64,000 bases of DNA, from positions 584,818 to 648,817 of the forward strand of contig VXAU01000691.1 of NCBI GenBank assembly GCA_013399695.1. The letters are read 5' to 3'. The position numbers and the translations under genes are program-made. The notes beneath the pieces are model-generated. The model saw only the letters and a program-made list of their open reading frames with translations, was not told the DNA's origin and did no database searches. Numbering within the stretch: position 1 is the first letter of the stretch; each line of letters begins with the position of its first letter. Shown here piece by piece: positions 1 to 11,900 of this stretch. This DNA comes from Formicarius rufipectus. Taxonomy: Eukaryota > Chordata > Aves > Passeriformes > Formicariidae.

Positions 1-1187
1 TAATTTGTGTAACAACAGGACAACCCAGCAGCTGTTCCTTGTGCAGGAGCTGCACCTTCCATTCAGTTCCTCTGCTCTTTGGTTCACTTACTGGTCTGTT
101 AAAATGCTAGCCCCTGCTTAAAATAGCTAGAAGATGACTTTCCAGTACAGTTCTGTATAATAAATTGTATGTTATAAAATAGCTTTTTATCCCAGCAGCT
201 ATTGTGATGACTGCTTCTCTGGAGTTTGATGTATGAGGCATGAGACTATATTGTTAAAATCTATTTTAATCAAAGGAAATGAAAATTTTACTATTGTTAA
301 TTCAAATTTTACAGACTTCCAGAAACAGCACTAATTATTAAGGAGTTAGGTCAGGTCTCTCCACTTTAGTAAATGTACCAATACATCTTTGTGATGTGAG
401 AGCTGATAATCATCTTTTCTTTATTACATTTATACAAATTTCAGATGCATTTATCATTTCATCAAAACATCTGATTTTAAAAACAAGTTAATAAAAGGGA
501 TGTCAGAGATAGTAATTCAGTTGCATTGTAATGACAGAAACAAAATCATAATCAATGAGCTCTACAAGTTTTTCATAAATTCAACACAGTTTCCCTTTGC
601 ATTCATTATTCAGTGGGTTAGAAAGGCTCTACTCCAAAACAGGTGTTGATCTTGTTTTTACTCTTGCTGAAGAAATTTCTCCAAAAGAAGTCTGTAAAAG
701 TTGTCAGGAGACCAAAGCTAACCAAAGATCAAGGACAGTAAGGGGTGAAAAATGATGTTTCTGAAGACAAAAGAGATCCAAAGACAAGCCAAGACACTTG
801 ACTCAATAATTTGGCACCGAAGAACAAACTTTAATCAAACTTTTTTTTTTTTTCTTTTCCTGAATGAAGCTTTTTTGTGGATGACATAGAAGGAAGAAAC
901 CCAAAATGTATTCTATTATCAGATTTTTCTTTTCTCTTTGTAACCTCATTAAGGGACCTCCTTCTAATTCAGTTTGGACTAATCTTTCTGTACTTCATTT
1001 CAGTTTAAAATGGCCCAAAGTTTGGTTCACTGGGACTAAACACTAAACTGAGCATGGAGACAGTCTACACTTTTAAAGAATAATGAGTTAACTACATGTT
1101 GTTCTGTCTCCAATTGCTATTTTAAAACCGTATTTCTCAATTGTGTGAAGTCCTGTCTATCCTGCCTGAAATTCTTTTTTCTTTCAG

Positions 1188-1315
1188 CTCAAGTGTAGAA
1201 CAGGCAAAAGTGACTGGGGTCTAGTATCTCACCTGATCTCTTAATGAAAAATGGATATGGTCAAAGTTACACCTCTGCTGTTAAAAATCTGACAGAAGCT
1301 TTTGACAGGGAACAG
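1188..1315 (+). other. Exon-like segment with strong splice motifs (non-coding if real)
   Basis: A pyrimidine tract and CAG acceptor (TTCTTTTTTCTTTCAG) end at 1,187. A consensus donor, CAG|GTAAGT, follows at 1,315/1,316, and the 128 nt between have ordinary internal-exon size. The frames checked from the acceptor meet stops early, for example TAA in the first frame and TAG in the other two. If spliced, this would be a lncRNA or UTR exon rather than coding sequence. No neighbouring gene is visible to attach it to. Motif pairs of this quality also arise by chance in T-rich DNA, so the call is tentative. Confidence 0.25.
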
Positions 1316-3323
1316 GTAAGTTAAGGAGCAGACAGACCCAGGGGAGAGGTGCAGGCTGGGGGGGGCTCTGGTGACATGTGCACTTGTAAGAAACATTTTG
1401 GAGCATGTTCTCTTGTTAGCTGCAAGAAATAGAGCTTGCACTGTATTTTCAGGTCACAGCTCAGAAACCTGTAACCACCTCAGAGAGCCGAGAAAAGGTC
1501 TTGGAAGGAAAAGAGAATTTGATGAAGGATGTTGTGATGACAGTCTGGTCCTGTGTGTTCCATCCAAGGCAGCCAAGGAATGAATGCAGTGAGATGTGTA
1601 ATTCAGAGGAGGAATCAACAGGACAGAAGGGGAATGACAAATTGGAACTGCAGAGTGTGGAGCAGCAGCCAACAATGAGCATTGTGAGGGGATCAAATAT
1701 GCTATGAGATAATTACCTGAGCACTTTTCTGGTGAATATAATGCACTGTTCAACTTCTTCTTGGGAAGTCAGGTAATTTAAAGAACACCTGTGAGAAAAG
1801 CACTAGTAACAACAGACTGGCAGTTGGGCTTTTTTTGTTATTTGAACAATATTAGGCTGAACTAGCACTTCACCATTTTCCTGAGTACTGACCTATTGTA
1901 AGTCAGAGATTAGAGCTCAGAGAAGGAGAGAAATACAAATAGTAGGATTTATAGAAAGCAAATAGTCATTTTGTCTATTAAGGGAGAGTCAAACTCAGTG
2001 CAATGGAAGGGGAAAATCAATATGCTATAACTCATAAATGTAAAGGCAGTATAGAAGAAATATGAGATGATTTGAAGGTGAACTCACTACAATGATCACT
2101 TTATTTTTAACACAGTAAGTAGTCTGGTGGTTTCAGTAGCAAAGATGAGAAGTTGGTAAAATGTAATAAAACTCTGAAAAGCCAGAGATTTTTTTGAGTC
2201 ACAACACAAATTTTTTTTGAAAGGAGAACTCTCAGCCATGTATGAAATCCTTCACTGCTCTGGATTTCTGTAGCCTTCTCTCATGTCTTTCAGGAAGAAC
2301 TGGACTATTAATACACCCTTCCTGAATTAATCATTAAGAGAGTGATTGTGATTTCTATTGTCCCCTTCACAGGAATTCATGCAAATGTAGGTATGTAGCC
2401 TTCCTTCTCATCATTAATAATTTCAAAGGCACATTCTATATGATTATTTAATTTTTTTACTCTGAAATGCAAGAATTTTATGCATGTTGAGGAAGTTTTA
2501 CTTCAGATTGACATTACTCTGGTCCCTGGGACTAAAATCCCATTAATAGCTGTTGCTCCATCATGGGTAGCAAAGCACAGTAAGTGGGGAAAGGAAGTTC
2601 ATATTTGTAGGTTTCTTAAGAATGATCTACTTAAAATAATAAAGATCTTGAGATGAGGTAATCTGAGTAATGAAATCTTGAGATCTTAAGCTACTCAGAT
2701 TCATTGAATTTCATGCTTATTCTCTATTTCAAAAGGTTATCTGCTGTTTATTACTTTACAAAGCTGTCAGGTCTGAATAATTTGATTGTAAACGTTTTCA
2801 AATTGTTAAAAAAAACCCATACCTGAGCAGTAGCTCCTTGGTCTTGCTTTTGTTAATGTCTTTATTAATGAGAACAATGTTATTATTTATTTGCATTGTA
2901 ACCTAAAAGGGTCCTCTTTATAGATGAGGGAATCTATTGTGCTAGTCACTACAATACTCAGAAATAAAAGGATGCCACTAGTTGCACAGCAAATACAAGA
3001 CTGTTCTTGATATGTACAGAATTTGAAGATGATAAATTCCTTTATTCTCATAGTAAGTGTTTTCTGTACACACAGTCTTACCTTTGCTAAGTTAATTGTG
3101 GGAATAGTAACAACCCCTTTGAAAGTGAGACTAACTGGAAAATAACAGAAGATAGATATTTGAGGGTTTCAACTGGAGGAGAGAAAAACCTCCTTAAGTG
3201 TGTTTGTTCAACCAAGTGAATTCCATAAACAAGGAGTGGGCAGCACATAGGCAGAAGGGACTTATTTCTCCCTGAAAAAGACTGCAGGGAAAACCCTGAA
3301 ATGGCCTTGTCTGTGTGGTTTGG

Positions 3324-3339
3324 TTTTTTTTTTTTTTTT
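3324..3339 (+). repeat. Homopolymer T tract (16 nt)
   Basis: An uninterrupted run of 16 T within unique sequence. No flanking retroposed body is recognised, so it does not by itself mark a minus-strand poly(A) tail. Confidence 0.9.
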
Positions 3340-3756
3340 GTAGGAAGGACCTTTAGACTGCGCAGAGAAGCACAAGACAATGAACAAATGTGCTTGTCCC
3401 CAAGTGCAGCAAACAGCTGAAGAAGCTGAGACCAGAAGCTAATCAGTGGTGGCACTTGACGTATCAGTAGCTCATGTGAAATGACGAGTTGGAGGAAAGG
3501 CCATAAAGGCACATGGCAGGTCATCTGTGAAGTGACAGAAACGGGGGAAAAAAAGATAAGGAGAAAGAAAAATGGAAAGGAGAGGAATAAAACAAGGAGA
3601 GGAATAGAGAAATGCTCCTTGCAGAAGCATTTCAGATGGCTGCCATGAAGCCAAATTTGTGCTTGTCAAATCTGCAGAAAGATGTTGCAGGTGTAAGATG
3701 AAAGCAGGATGGAACTGTGTGGGTGAGGTGTGGCCCATGTGACTGTAGAGCTGAGA

Positions 3757-3790
3757 GGTCCAAGCCTCCTGCTTTCCAGGTAAGAGACCT
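3757..3790 (+). other. Juxtaposed acceptor/donor (recursive-splice-like motif)
   Basis: A pyrimidine-rich stretch (CCTCCTGCTTTCCAG) ends in AG at 3,778-3,779 and is followed directly by GTAAGA. An acceptor abutting a donor is the motif of recursive (zero-nucleotide exon) splice sites known from long vertebrate introns. The alternative is that only the donor half matters, or that this is chance. No gene is visible on either side to show that the window lies in an intron. Confidence 0.2.
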
Positions 3791-4600
3791 CAGCAAGGAC
3801 AACCCTCCTGGGTCCACTTAGCTCCTGGTCCTGTCTCTGAGAATGACAAGTTGCAGATTCCTTTGGAGAAGAAGCAATACATAAATAGGAAAGGAAAGAG
3901 AGGAGGTAGTGACCACTGAAATGCCTTGAGGAGATGCTGAGACATTTGGGGCCAGAGCTCACAGCTGAGCCAGACTGCTGATGGATACCTTTTACCACCT
4001 TCAGTTTCTCACAAGAAAGACTGCAGCTTGAATAAAAAGTCAATAGCTCTTTCCCCGTTCACCAGATCATCTCAGAGGAAACTGCTGCTCTGTAATTCCC
4101 TGAAGAATTGCTCAGAGAAATCAAAAAATGCTAAACTTAGCAAAGATAATGTTTCTGAAAGCTAATGGAGGGAGGGAAAAAACCCCAATCCGGAGAGCAA
4201 GCCAGAGTTTTTCACATGCATTGTAAAGAAAAAGAAGGACAGAGATACACATTTCTTGTCATTGTAGGTCACTCTTCAGTGCTTCATCTTGGTATGAATA
4301 GATCCCTCAATAGTTAACTCAGCCAAGGGAGATTTCAGATCAATCCTCCTCACTCCAACCATGCCTTCTTCTAAATCAATAATGGCTGATGAATACCTCT
4401 GCCAAGCTCATAACACAGACACAATGGAAATCCTGCTCTTTTAGAAAGTGCCTTTGCAAGCCCCTCGGATAAGGGGTGCTTTACTGCTTCTCCTCTAAAT
4501 CTCAGCAGTGAAGCTGAATTCCTGATGATGCTGCCATTCTGCAGAGGCAGCACTGCACTGTCACCTGCACCTTTCTGCTCTTGGAGGATTTAGCAAGAGC

Positions 4601-4632
4601 TGTTTGAATTCGTTTGGAAATGAATTCAAACA
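4601..4632. repeat. 11-bp perfect inverted repeat, 10-nt loop
   Basis: The left arm TGTTTGAATTC (4,601-4,611) and right arm GAATTCAAACA (4,622-4,632) are exact reverse complements around a 10-nt spacer. The arms contain EcoRI-type GAATTC cores. It lies in otherwise unique sequence, and no transposon target duplication was seen. Confidence 0.85.
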
Positions 4633-4670
4633 CACGACCTCTATAGCTTTCATCTTTAATAAAGTCTGGG

Positions 4671-4719
4671 GGGTTTGTTTTTTGGTTTTCTTTTGTTTGT
4701 TTGGTTGGGGTTTTTTTTT
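4671..4719 (+). repeat. T/G low-complexity tract
   Basis: An irregular mixture of TTTG, TTTGG and T runs. Similar tracts occur at 8,971-9,006, 30,237-30,336 and 50,780-50,825. No element structure is attached. Confidence 0.8.
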
Positions 4720-5559
4720 CAGTTAGACTCTGCTTTCACAACAGGAACAACAGTGTTTTTCAAAATATCACTCCATTAATTGGAGATTTCTTTTTTAAGT
4801 GTAAAGTTCTGTAAGCAGCGTGAACTATCTGACTTAAAATAGAGTTAGGCTTTCATTGCCTGCAAAAAAATGGATAAAATTCAAAAGCTAGAAAGATCAA
4901 GTGGATCTTGCAGTTTACATTCATAAATCAAATCCATTAATTGCACTGTAGCACTAGAAAAAGAATCACTTTTGTTAGCTTGAAAGGTAGGATGCTCTTT
5001 TCTCTGAATTCAGCCCTTTTTGATGTAGGCATTCCCAGCAAAAACTGTGCCTGATTATAATCTACAGTAGCACTGTCCATAATTAGAAATATTTCACAGG
5101 ATGCTCTTTCAAAAATCCCCAGTCATAATAATATCTCTTTTCAACAGCTTTTGAATCTACAATAATAAATAAAAGTGGAATTCCAAGTGTAGCACTCCAG
5201 CCTCTGCAAACAGACGTGGCAGTTGCGAGTACAGAGTCGTGTCTGGAAGGATGCTTTGTCCTTGAAGCTCTTTGTGCAACCTACTTAGCAGAAGAAAGAG
5301 ATTTCCTGGAGATTTCCTTTAATTAGCTGGATCAAGCCATTAAGCAACTAAAACCATAAGCATATAAGCTAGCATAGTTCATTAAAAAACAATAATTAAA
5401 AATATATCCTAAAATTCAAGCAGGCAGTGGCCAGGTTCAATAATAGCTATTTCTGCATGGACAACAATGTTTCTAAGAGTCTAGGAAGGAAAAAGTTAGC
5501 AGTCTGCTAGGAAAGATAATGAGAGGAGAGGAAATACATGATCCATGCTAATGTGGCTT

Positions 5560-5935
5560 ATGCCCCTCCCGTTGAAGGTCTCTGCTTATTCCTGTGGCAA
5601 TTAGGAGTTGTCATCGCTGCCAATTTTGGCACTAAGTCATGGAGACAATGCAGTGCCATTTCCAAAAATCAGATGTACTTTAAAGTTTGCAATGCAGCTA
5701 TTTTACTGTGACTGCTTCCCGGTGCAGCCCAGGCCCAGGGTGATTGGAATAAGAGAGGTGAGCTTCCAAGGGATTGCAGGAGGCAGGAGATGTGTTCCTT
5801 CTATTAACCATAATGAGAATTGTGTGACTCATTCCTCTCACACCAGGCTAAAACGTACCCCTGCGGTTCTCCACTGTGTGTATTGACTTGAATGGAGCTT
5901 TGTGTAATAAGATTTAAATTGTAATGAGTCATTAT
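5560..5935. promoter_or_regulatory. Candidate conserved non-coding/regulatory element
   Basis: This stretch is complex, of balanced composition and free of recognisable repeats, unlike the AT-rich DNA on both sides. It holds an AP-1/Maf-type TGACTCA at 5,825-5,831 and its reverse complement TGAGTCA at 5,925-5,931, exactly 100 bp apart. An open plus-strand frame (5,608-5,886) crosses it, but it starts at a non-ATG codon and matches nothing I recognise. Conservation cannot be judged from one sequence, so the regulatory label is an inference. Confidence 0.25.
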
Positions 5936-8900
5936 GTCAACCTTTTTTTTTTTTTGCTGGTATTTTACAGAGTAAGCCTGCACTGAGTGCAGTGTGCTCC
6001 TGCAGGAAATCCTAGCAAGTGTGGCAACTGGAGGGTGGGTAGGTATAAAAAAAAACCTACTAGGAAAGTTCACAACATCTTAGCATGGCCACAGTTTCAA
6101 AGGGATGACTTGTGTGTGAGAGTGTCCTTATTACAGCCATTATCATCAGTCCAATGTTCACTCCTGAATCCATCATATTTAGAGATATAGTCTCGTTTGT
6201 TTTAGTGGGATGAGACAATCTTGTTTATACAGGCTTGAGGTGAATGATATCAAAGTATTATTTTTCAAGATTGTTTAAGCATTCAGCCATGCACACTCAC
6301 ATAGAGACCTGCTTTCTAATAATCCTTTTATCAGCCTGAAGCTGAAACAACTTTCTTTCTTGCAAGGATCTGTTATTGAGAGTTTCTTATTAGTAACTGG
6401 ATGCTGACATTGATTTCACTAAAAAATAAGCACAATCCTGAGGAGCTTTTGATTTTTTTTTTGATTTTTTTTTTTTTGCATAACATGTAGAATATAAACA
6501 CGAACTGCTTTGCTCTGAACTGTGCCTCTTGAATTGCTTGAACCAAAAGGATTTCTGGATCAGCTGCTTCTCTCATTTTTCAGTACATATTGGTGACACT
6601 TTACCAAGGTGCCTCTGGAACCACTAAAGCTGGCTGGGGCTGAAAGGTTTGTGGGAGAATTATTTTTGTGTTCATAGCAAAGACTGTTCAAAACCATTAA
6701 CAAACTCATTGTTTTACTGTAGCAAAGTAATGGCTATTTTATCAGCTGTAGATAAAAATCTCTTCTTCTTACAATGAAGCAAAGAAATAACTTTGTCTTG
6801 AGGTACCATTTTGTGTCCAGTGACTCTAATAGGCAGATTTTATTAGTCTGCACCAAAAAAGAAACATTCTAAGCCTGGAGTGTGTCTCTTTTGTGTCATC
6901 CTTCTGAAGGCAGAGGTTAACAAAACTTGTCACGAAACAGATGCATGTACTCCAAACACTTTTCTCTATATGATTCCACAGCATTCTAAAGAGGACTATT
7001 CTCTGGCCGGTTTCTAAATTCTGGTGTTTCCTATATAAATATCCACAGGTAGTATGAACATGTTTTTCTCCTGCTCCCTTCTGACATGAGAATTTAATAT
7101 CAACAATTAAATGACTTAATACTATAAGAAAGGAGGTTGGCAAAGCAGGAGAAGGACCGAAGGATTGACAAAGAAATGGGAGCGAGATTAAAGTTCTTTG
7201 TAGTGTATCAGAGTAGCTCCTATGGCTTTTGTATTTGCACTCTTACTTCTCTTAAACCCCCAAGTGTTTACAAAGAAGGAGGCAGAGGCTGTAATTGAAA
7301 GCCACAGAAGTGGCAAATATCAATATCTAATAACTGGTTTCCTTCTCCCTTTTGTCCCCTCATAGTCATGGCCATGAAACGCTGTCAATGCACAAAATAC
7401 CACCTCACTGGCTTCTTATTTCCCCAACCCATCCTTGGATGTCCCTGTTCTCATCCTCCCAGAAAACTGGTATGTTTTTTCAGCATAGGTTAGCTTGTCT
7501 CTTTTTGCTGGCAGCTCTTCCTGCTCTCCTTAGTACATGAAAGTCTAATTGTGCTGGGCAGCCCTGCCTTGGCAAGCAGCTCTGAAATTATACGTGAAAT
7601 GGGACAGGAATCTTGGAAGAGCCTGACAGGAGATATCATTAATTCTGCTTTTGTCGGTGAGTTTATCTCAGCTGAATGATGTGCTCTGCTCCTTACCTGA
7701 AAAGATTTATTTTTTTAAGCCTTCTTTATGATTGTGATGTCAAATAAGGTATATAAAAAATATTCTTACAACTAATTAGAAATCATGAGAAAATCCATGT
7801 GAAATTTAGAGACATTAGTATAGTGGAGTACCAAACAATCAGTTAGTGCTCAATCCAGTGACGCAATATCCAGCTTGTTACCTTTGTTTATTTTTATATC
7901 CATATCTTAATTCAGGAGCAGGCAGGGAATACAGCCATAAGTTTTACATCTTTTGTAGAATTAGCTTAAAGGAAAAAAAAAAAATCACCAAAACACAGTA
8001 TAGCAGACTTGCCATTTTTTTTCCTGAGAGAATCATAAATTATTTAAAGTTTCTTCATCTTCAGAATGCCCAGGTGAATGCTCTGAGATATTCAAAGGCA
8101 AGAAGCTAAAAGATTATACAGGTGATTCAATAATTCTTGGCAAGAACTAAAATAAAAATGATGCCTTTTTTTTTTTTTTTGTATTTTAAGTATGAGGAAT
8201 TATTTCTTTCTCTCTTAATTTTCCTCTGTCTCAACAAATCATTTCACATACCTCAGTATTAAATGGAAGGATGTAACCATAGCTGAAATGTAAATGTATA
8301 CCACTCCATTTTTAGTTTCCTTGGAAATACATTTTCCCACTTGGTTCTTTATACTTGAAAAAGGAATATTCCTCATGTGAAGACTGGTAATTAAGTCTGG
8401 CATTCATATTTTTTTCTATTGCTACTTTTCTTAGTGCTTATTTAAGAACTTTGTTTGCAAAGTTGAATACCTAAGGTTCCTTCACAACACTTGTATTGAT
8501 TTTCTTTTGTCTTTTAACAAACAGACAGCAACCTGTACTCCACGTGGAAAAAAAATAACAAGCAGGCAGTGTTCAAATAGCAAATCAACATTCCTATTCT
8601 TCTTCTAATGACTACTATGAGGAAGCCAAGATCCAGCTGTACCCAAATAGAAAAGGAGAGGCTTTTATTTCTCAAGTGTCAATGATATCACCAATAGGTC
8701 TGTGTGGAGGGGGTTCCCATTTTGAACCTAAAAATGAAGAAATAAATTCAAAAGGAAGCTCTTTGGGTTTTTCAGCAGGCATGACTTAGTTGAATTCAGG
8801 AGTCTGTCCAAAAATGGGACAGAAATGCACTAATCTAGCAGGGCATGGAGAATTAATCTTGATTATAAATTAATGTTGTCACTGTAGGCCAGACAGTGGA

Positions 8901-11900
8901 GATATGGATATGCATAACCTGGCAAGAATATGGTGACAGGACACCACAGTGTTTTGTGATTTTGATTCTGGTTTGTTTTTTTGTTGGTTTGGTTTGGTTT
9001 TTTTTTCCTCTTTTAAATCTTAACTTGAATCAGAACGAAGGCTGGATCACTAAATATAATGAATTATCATTAACTGCATGAAGCAATTTCATGTGTACAG
9101 TTTTGCTAGTCCAGGCATTCTAGCTCTTAGTTTAATTGAATTGGTTGATAAATCTCTCATGACATGCTTTCTATATATGATCTTCCTATAAAAAAGTTAT
9201 TTCTACAGAATAAAATTCACTCCATGAGTAGGGTTAGAACAAGGCTCGTACATTGTTTAATCATGTACTCAATGGGTTTCTAACAAGCTGTAGGAATGAC
9301 TTAGGTTGGCCCTCTGTTCATTTATGACTTTTCCATTAACATTTGCAAAACAGGCAATAAGACAAAACATGCGTTGAAGTCACACACTTCAGAAAATGTT
9401 TTCACTAAATCATACCAACTCTTTTCATTGTTGAAACGGAATATTCTTATTGAATCAATGACTCCAGTAAATAAACACCCTATTGCCCGCAGTGTCTTTT
9501 GTATTAGAATTTCAGTTTCTCCACTTGTCCCCGAGGCCAAGAAGGAGCATGACTTTGTGTTGCCCGTGTGCTGCGTCTCATCAGGTTGTGTCTCAGTATA
9601 TACATGTCACTTTAGACCTGAGCAGATGTGACAGAAGGTACCAGCCTGCTCTGTGGTGCTGCAGTGTCAGCCCGTGCAGCAGAGCCATTAGGAAATGTGA
9701 GCACACTGACTGGGAAGCACAAAACAAACACACAAACGTCGGATTTTTGATGACAGGAAGTCAAGTAAATTCACAAAAGAACCCTCCTGGGTGACTACCA
9801 TGGGAATAATAATGGTTTGCTCTCCTTTTTGTGTTGGCAGCGAGCAATTATCACCTTCAGCAGGGCTGAGGCAGGCAGTGAGTGCAGGGGAAAAGGAAAG
9901 AGGGGCTGGGCCCTACAGGATTTGACACATTTTATTACTGCATGCAGTTTATGGCTTTCAAAAGTAAGATCAATTTTCCCTTCCTGACTTCAGATTACGA
10001 TAATTTTTTTATATATATTTGTTTTCAAATGAGGATACTATTGGCTTCCTTTGGCATATTTCTTGATAATATGACTGCTTTGGTTTTTATAGTGTCTCTT
10101 TGACCACAACACAAGATGTTTTGTTTGCTTAAAGCTTTCTTGATATCGGAATGGGAAAAATTACTTCACTAGCCCTAAAAGCAGTTCCAGGAATAAGACT
10201 TGATCCTATTCTCAATTATCTGTCCACATTCCATCAAACATCTGTAGGGAGGTTAAACAAAATGTAAAGACACCCAGGCCTTAGATCAGCCAGGAAATGT
10301 TATCTGGAAATTGACTTTTTTCCCCCTAATATAACAAAAATTAATGCCAGCAAGTCTCTTGGCTGTATGAAAGCCAGTCTCACCTTCAAGATAGCCAAAC
10401 TGTTTCAGAAATGCAATTATCAGACATTTTAATTTCACTATATTTCACAAAAAATGCAGAGGAGGATTCACATCTCAGAAGAGGATGCAATACCAGTGTA
10501 GTCATGCAGAACAGTTTTGTCCTTAGAAGTTATTAGAGTCAGTCAGTGGGAGAAGAGAAATAAAATTAGGTCATCTTAATTCAAAGCCTTATTTTATTTG
10601 CATTCTCATTTGGTTTTGGTAATCATCATCCTTATCCAACCATCATACTTGGATCATTTCTCTCACTCAATAGCTATGTGTTTGGCAAACGTGGAAAAGT
10701 TTGCTTTTTTAACTAATGAGCTTCTCGATTTTTTCCAAGTAGATTTTTCATTGTCCTTTTGATTATTTTGGAGAAATATATAAAAATGTAGAAAGAGAAA
10801 ATACAAAGTTGCCATATCTTTTGTGTTACCAAATGAAAGGCTAAACGTTAAATGAAAGGAGAGACATCCCATTAGAATTTGGCGACAGTGACCACTTCAG
10901 CATGGTCAGTATTTCTGAACATTTTGGAGAAACTTTTAACATGAATTTTAAAATGAAAAGGGAAGTTTCTCTTTTGAAGGAACAGTTCAGCTAGAAATGC
11001 CCACTTGCATCTGTAAGCACACTAATGCATGTGACAGCACGAGAGGCAGGCAGAGAGAGCAGAAGTGCCTCGGTAAGTGGAAATAGAGTGAATAACCTTA
11101 AGGATTAAAGTACATCAGATCCTTACAGCAAATGACACAGCCCTGCTGTCAGTTATGGGAATAAATACCTCTGTTCCTTTCATGAGGGAGCTCTGCCACT
11201 GAGGTTTCAAGGACAAAATAAAGAGGGTTTGTTGTTGGGGGGGAGTTTTTTGTTCAGTTTTTAATATAGTCATGAAGAAAATCCGGGTTGCAAGGCTTTC
11301 TGACCTGCAAGCACCTGTCTGTTGTTTTGGCATGCCATAAAATTCAGCACTCCAATCTCTCTTTGGGATACATATTCATAGGTGATAGACCTGAAATAAA
11401 AGCTCATGGTAAACAAAAAGGTTCAGAAGTTCGTTGGTTTAGTGGAGTTGAGGGGTGCAAGGTGGAGAGAAAGGAAAGCAGACAGGACAATTGAAGCAAT
11501 ATGAATATATTGATAGCCAGTACAAGGAAAAGCAATGTGAGAGAATTCAAGAGAGGAAGAAGGGACTGAAATTAAATAATTCTTTATGTTTTCTTCATCA
11601 GAAGAGGAATTTATGTGGTTATTCATCAATATTAACAATGAAACTGCAAACTCAATAATGTTCTTTCTTCCCAACAGAAGGAATTTGTGACATGCTTTGC
11701 CCCATCCTCTCTTAGCATAAGACCCTGTCTGGACATAAAGAATAAAACTATATTCCAGATCAAAATCCAAAAGAAAATCCAAAACAGAAAAGGTAATTTA
11801 CTAATTTTTTAGTAATATTTTATAATGTGCCATAGAAAAGTCAATGTGACTTTGAGCCCTGAAATAATTTATTATCCAAAATCCGTGCTCCTATTTAATT

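Larger units (their letters stand above)
1..5559. other. Gene-free AT-rich single-copy DNA
   Basis: No coding gene can be supported. Open frames at 1,371-1,753 and 3,087-4,043 overlap others on the opposite strand, match no family I recognise and look like chance frames. T runs lie at 841-853 and 3,324-3,339, and a T/G low-complexity tract at 4,671-4,719. An exon-like segment, a juxtaposed splice motif and an inverted repeat inside this block are listed separately. The rest shows no interspersed repeat that I can identify. Confidence 0.6.

Noticed and set aside
3087..4043. Minus-strand frames of 145, 88 and 125 codons as a broken gene
   Set aside because: They lie in different frames, are low in information (poly-Lys from a T tract) and resemble no family.
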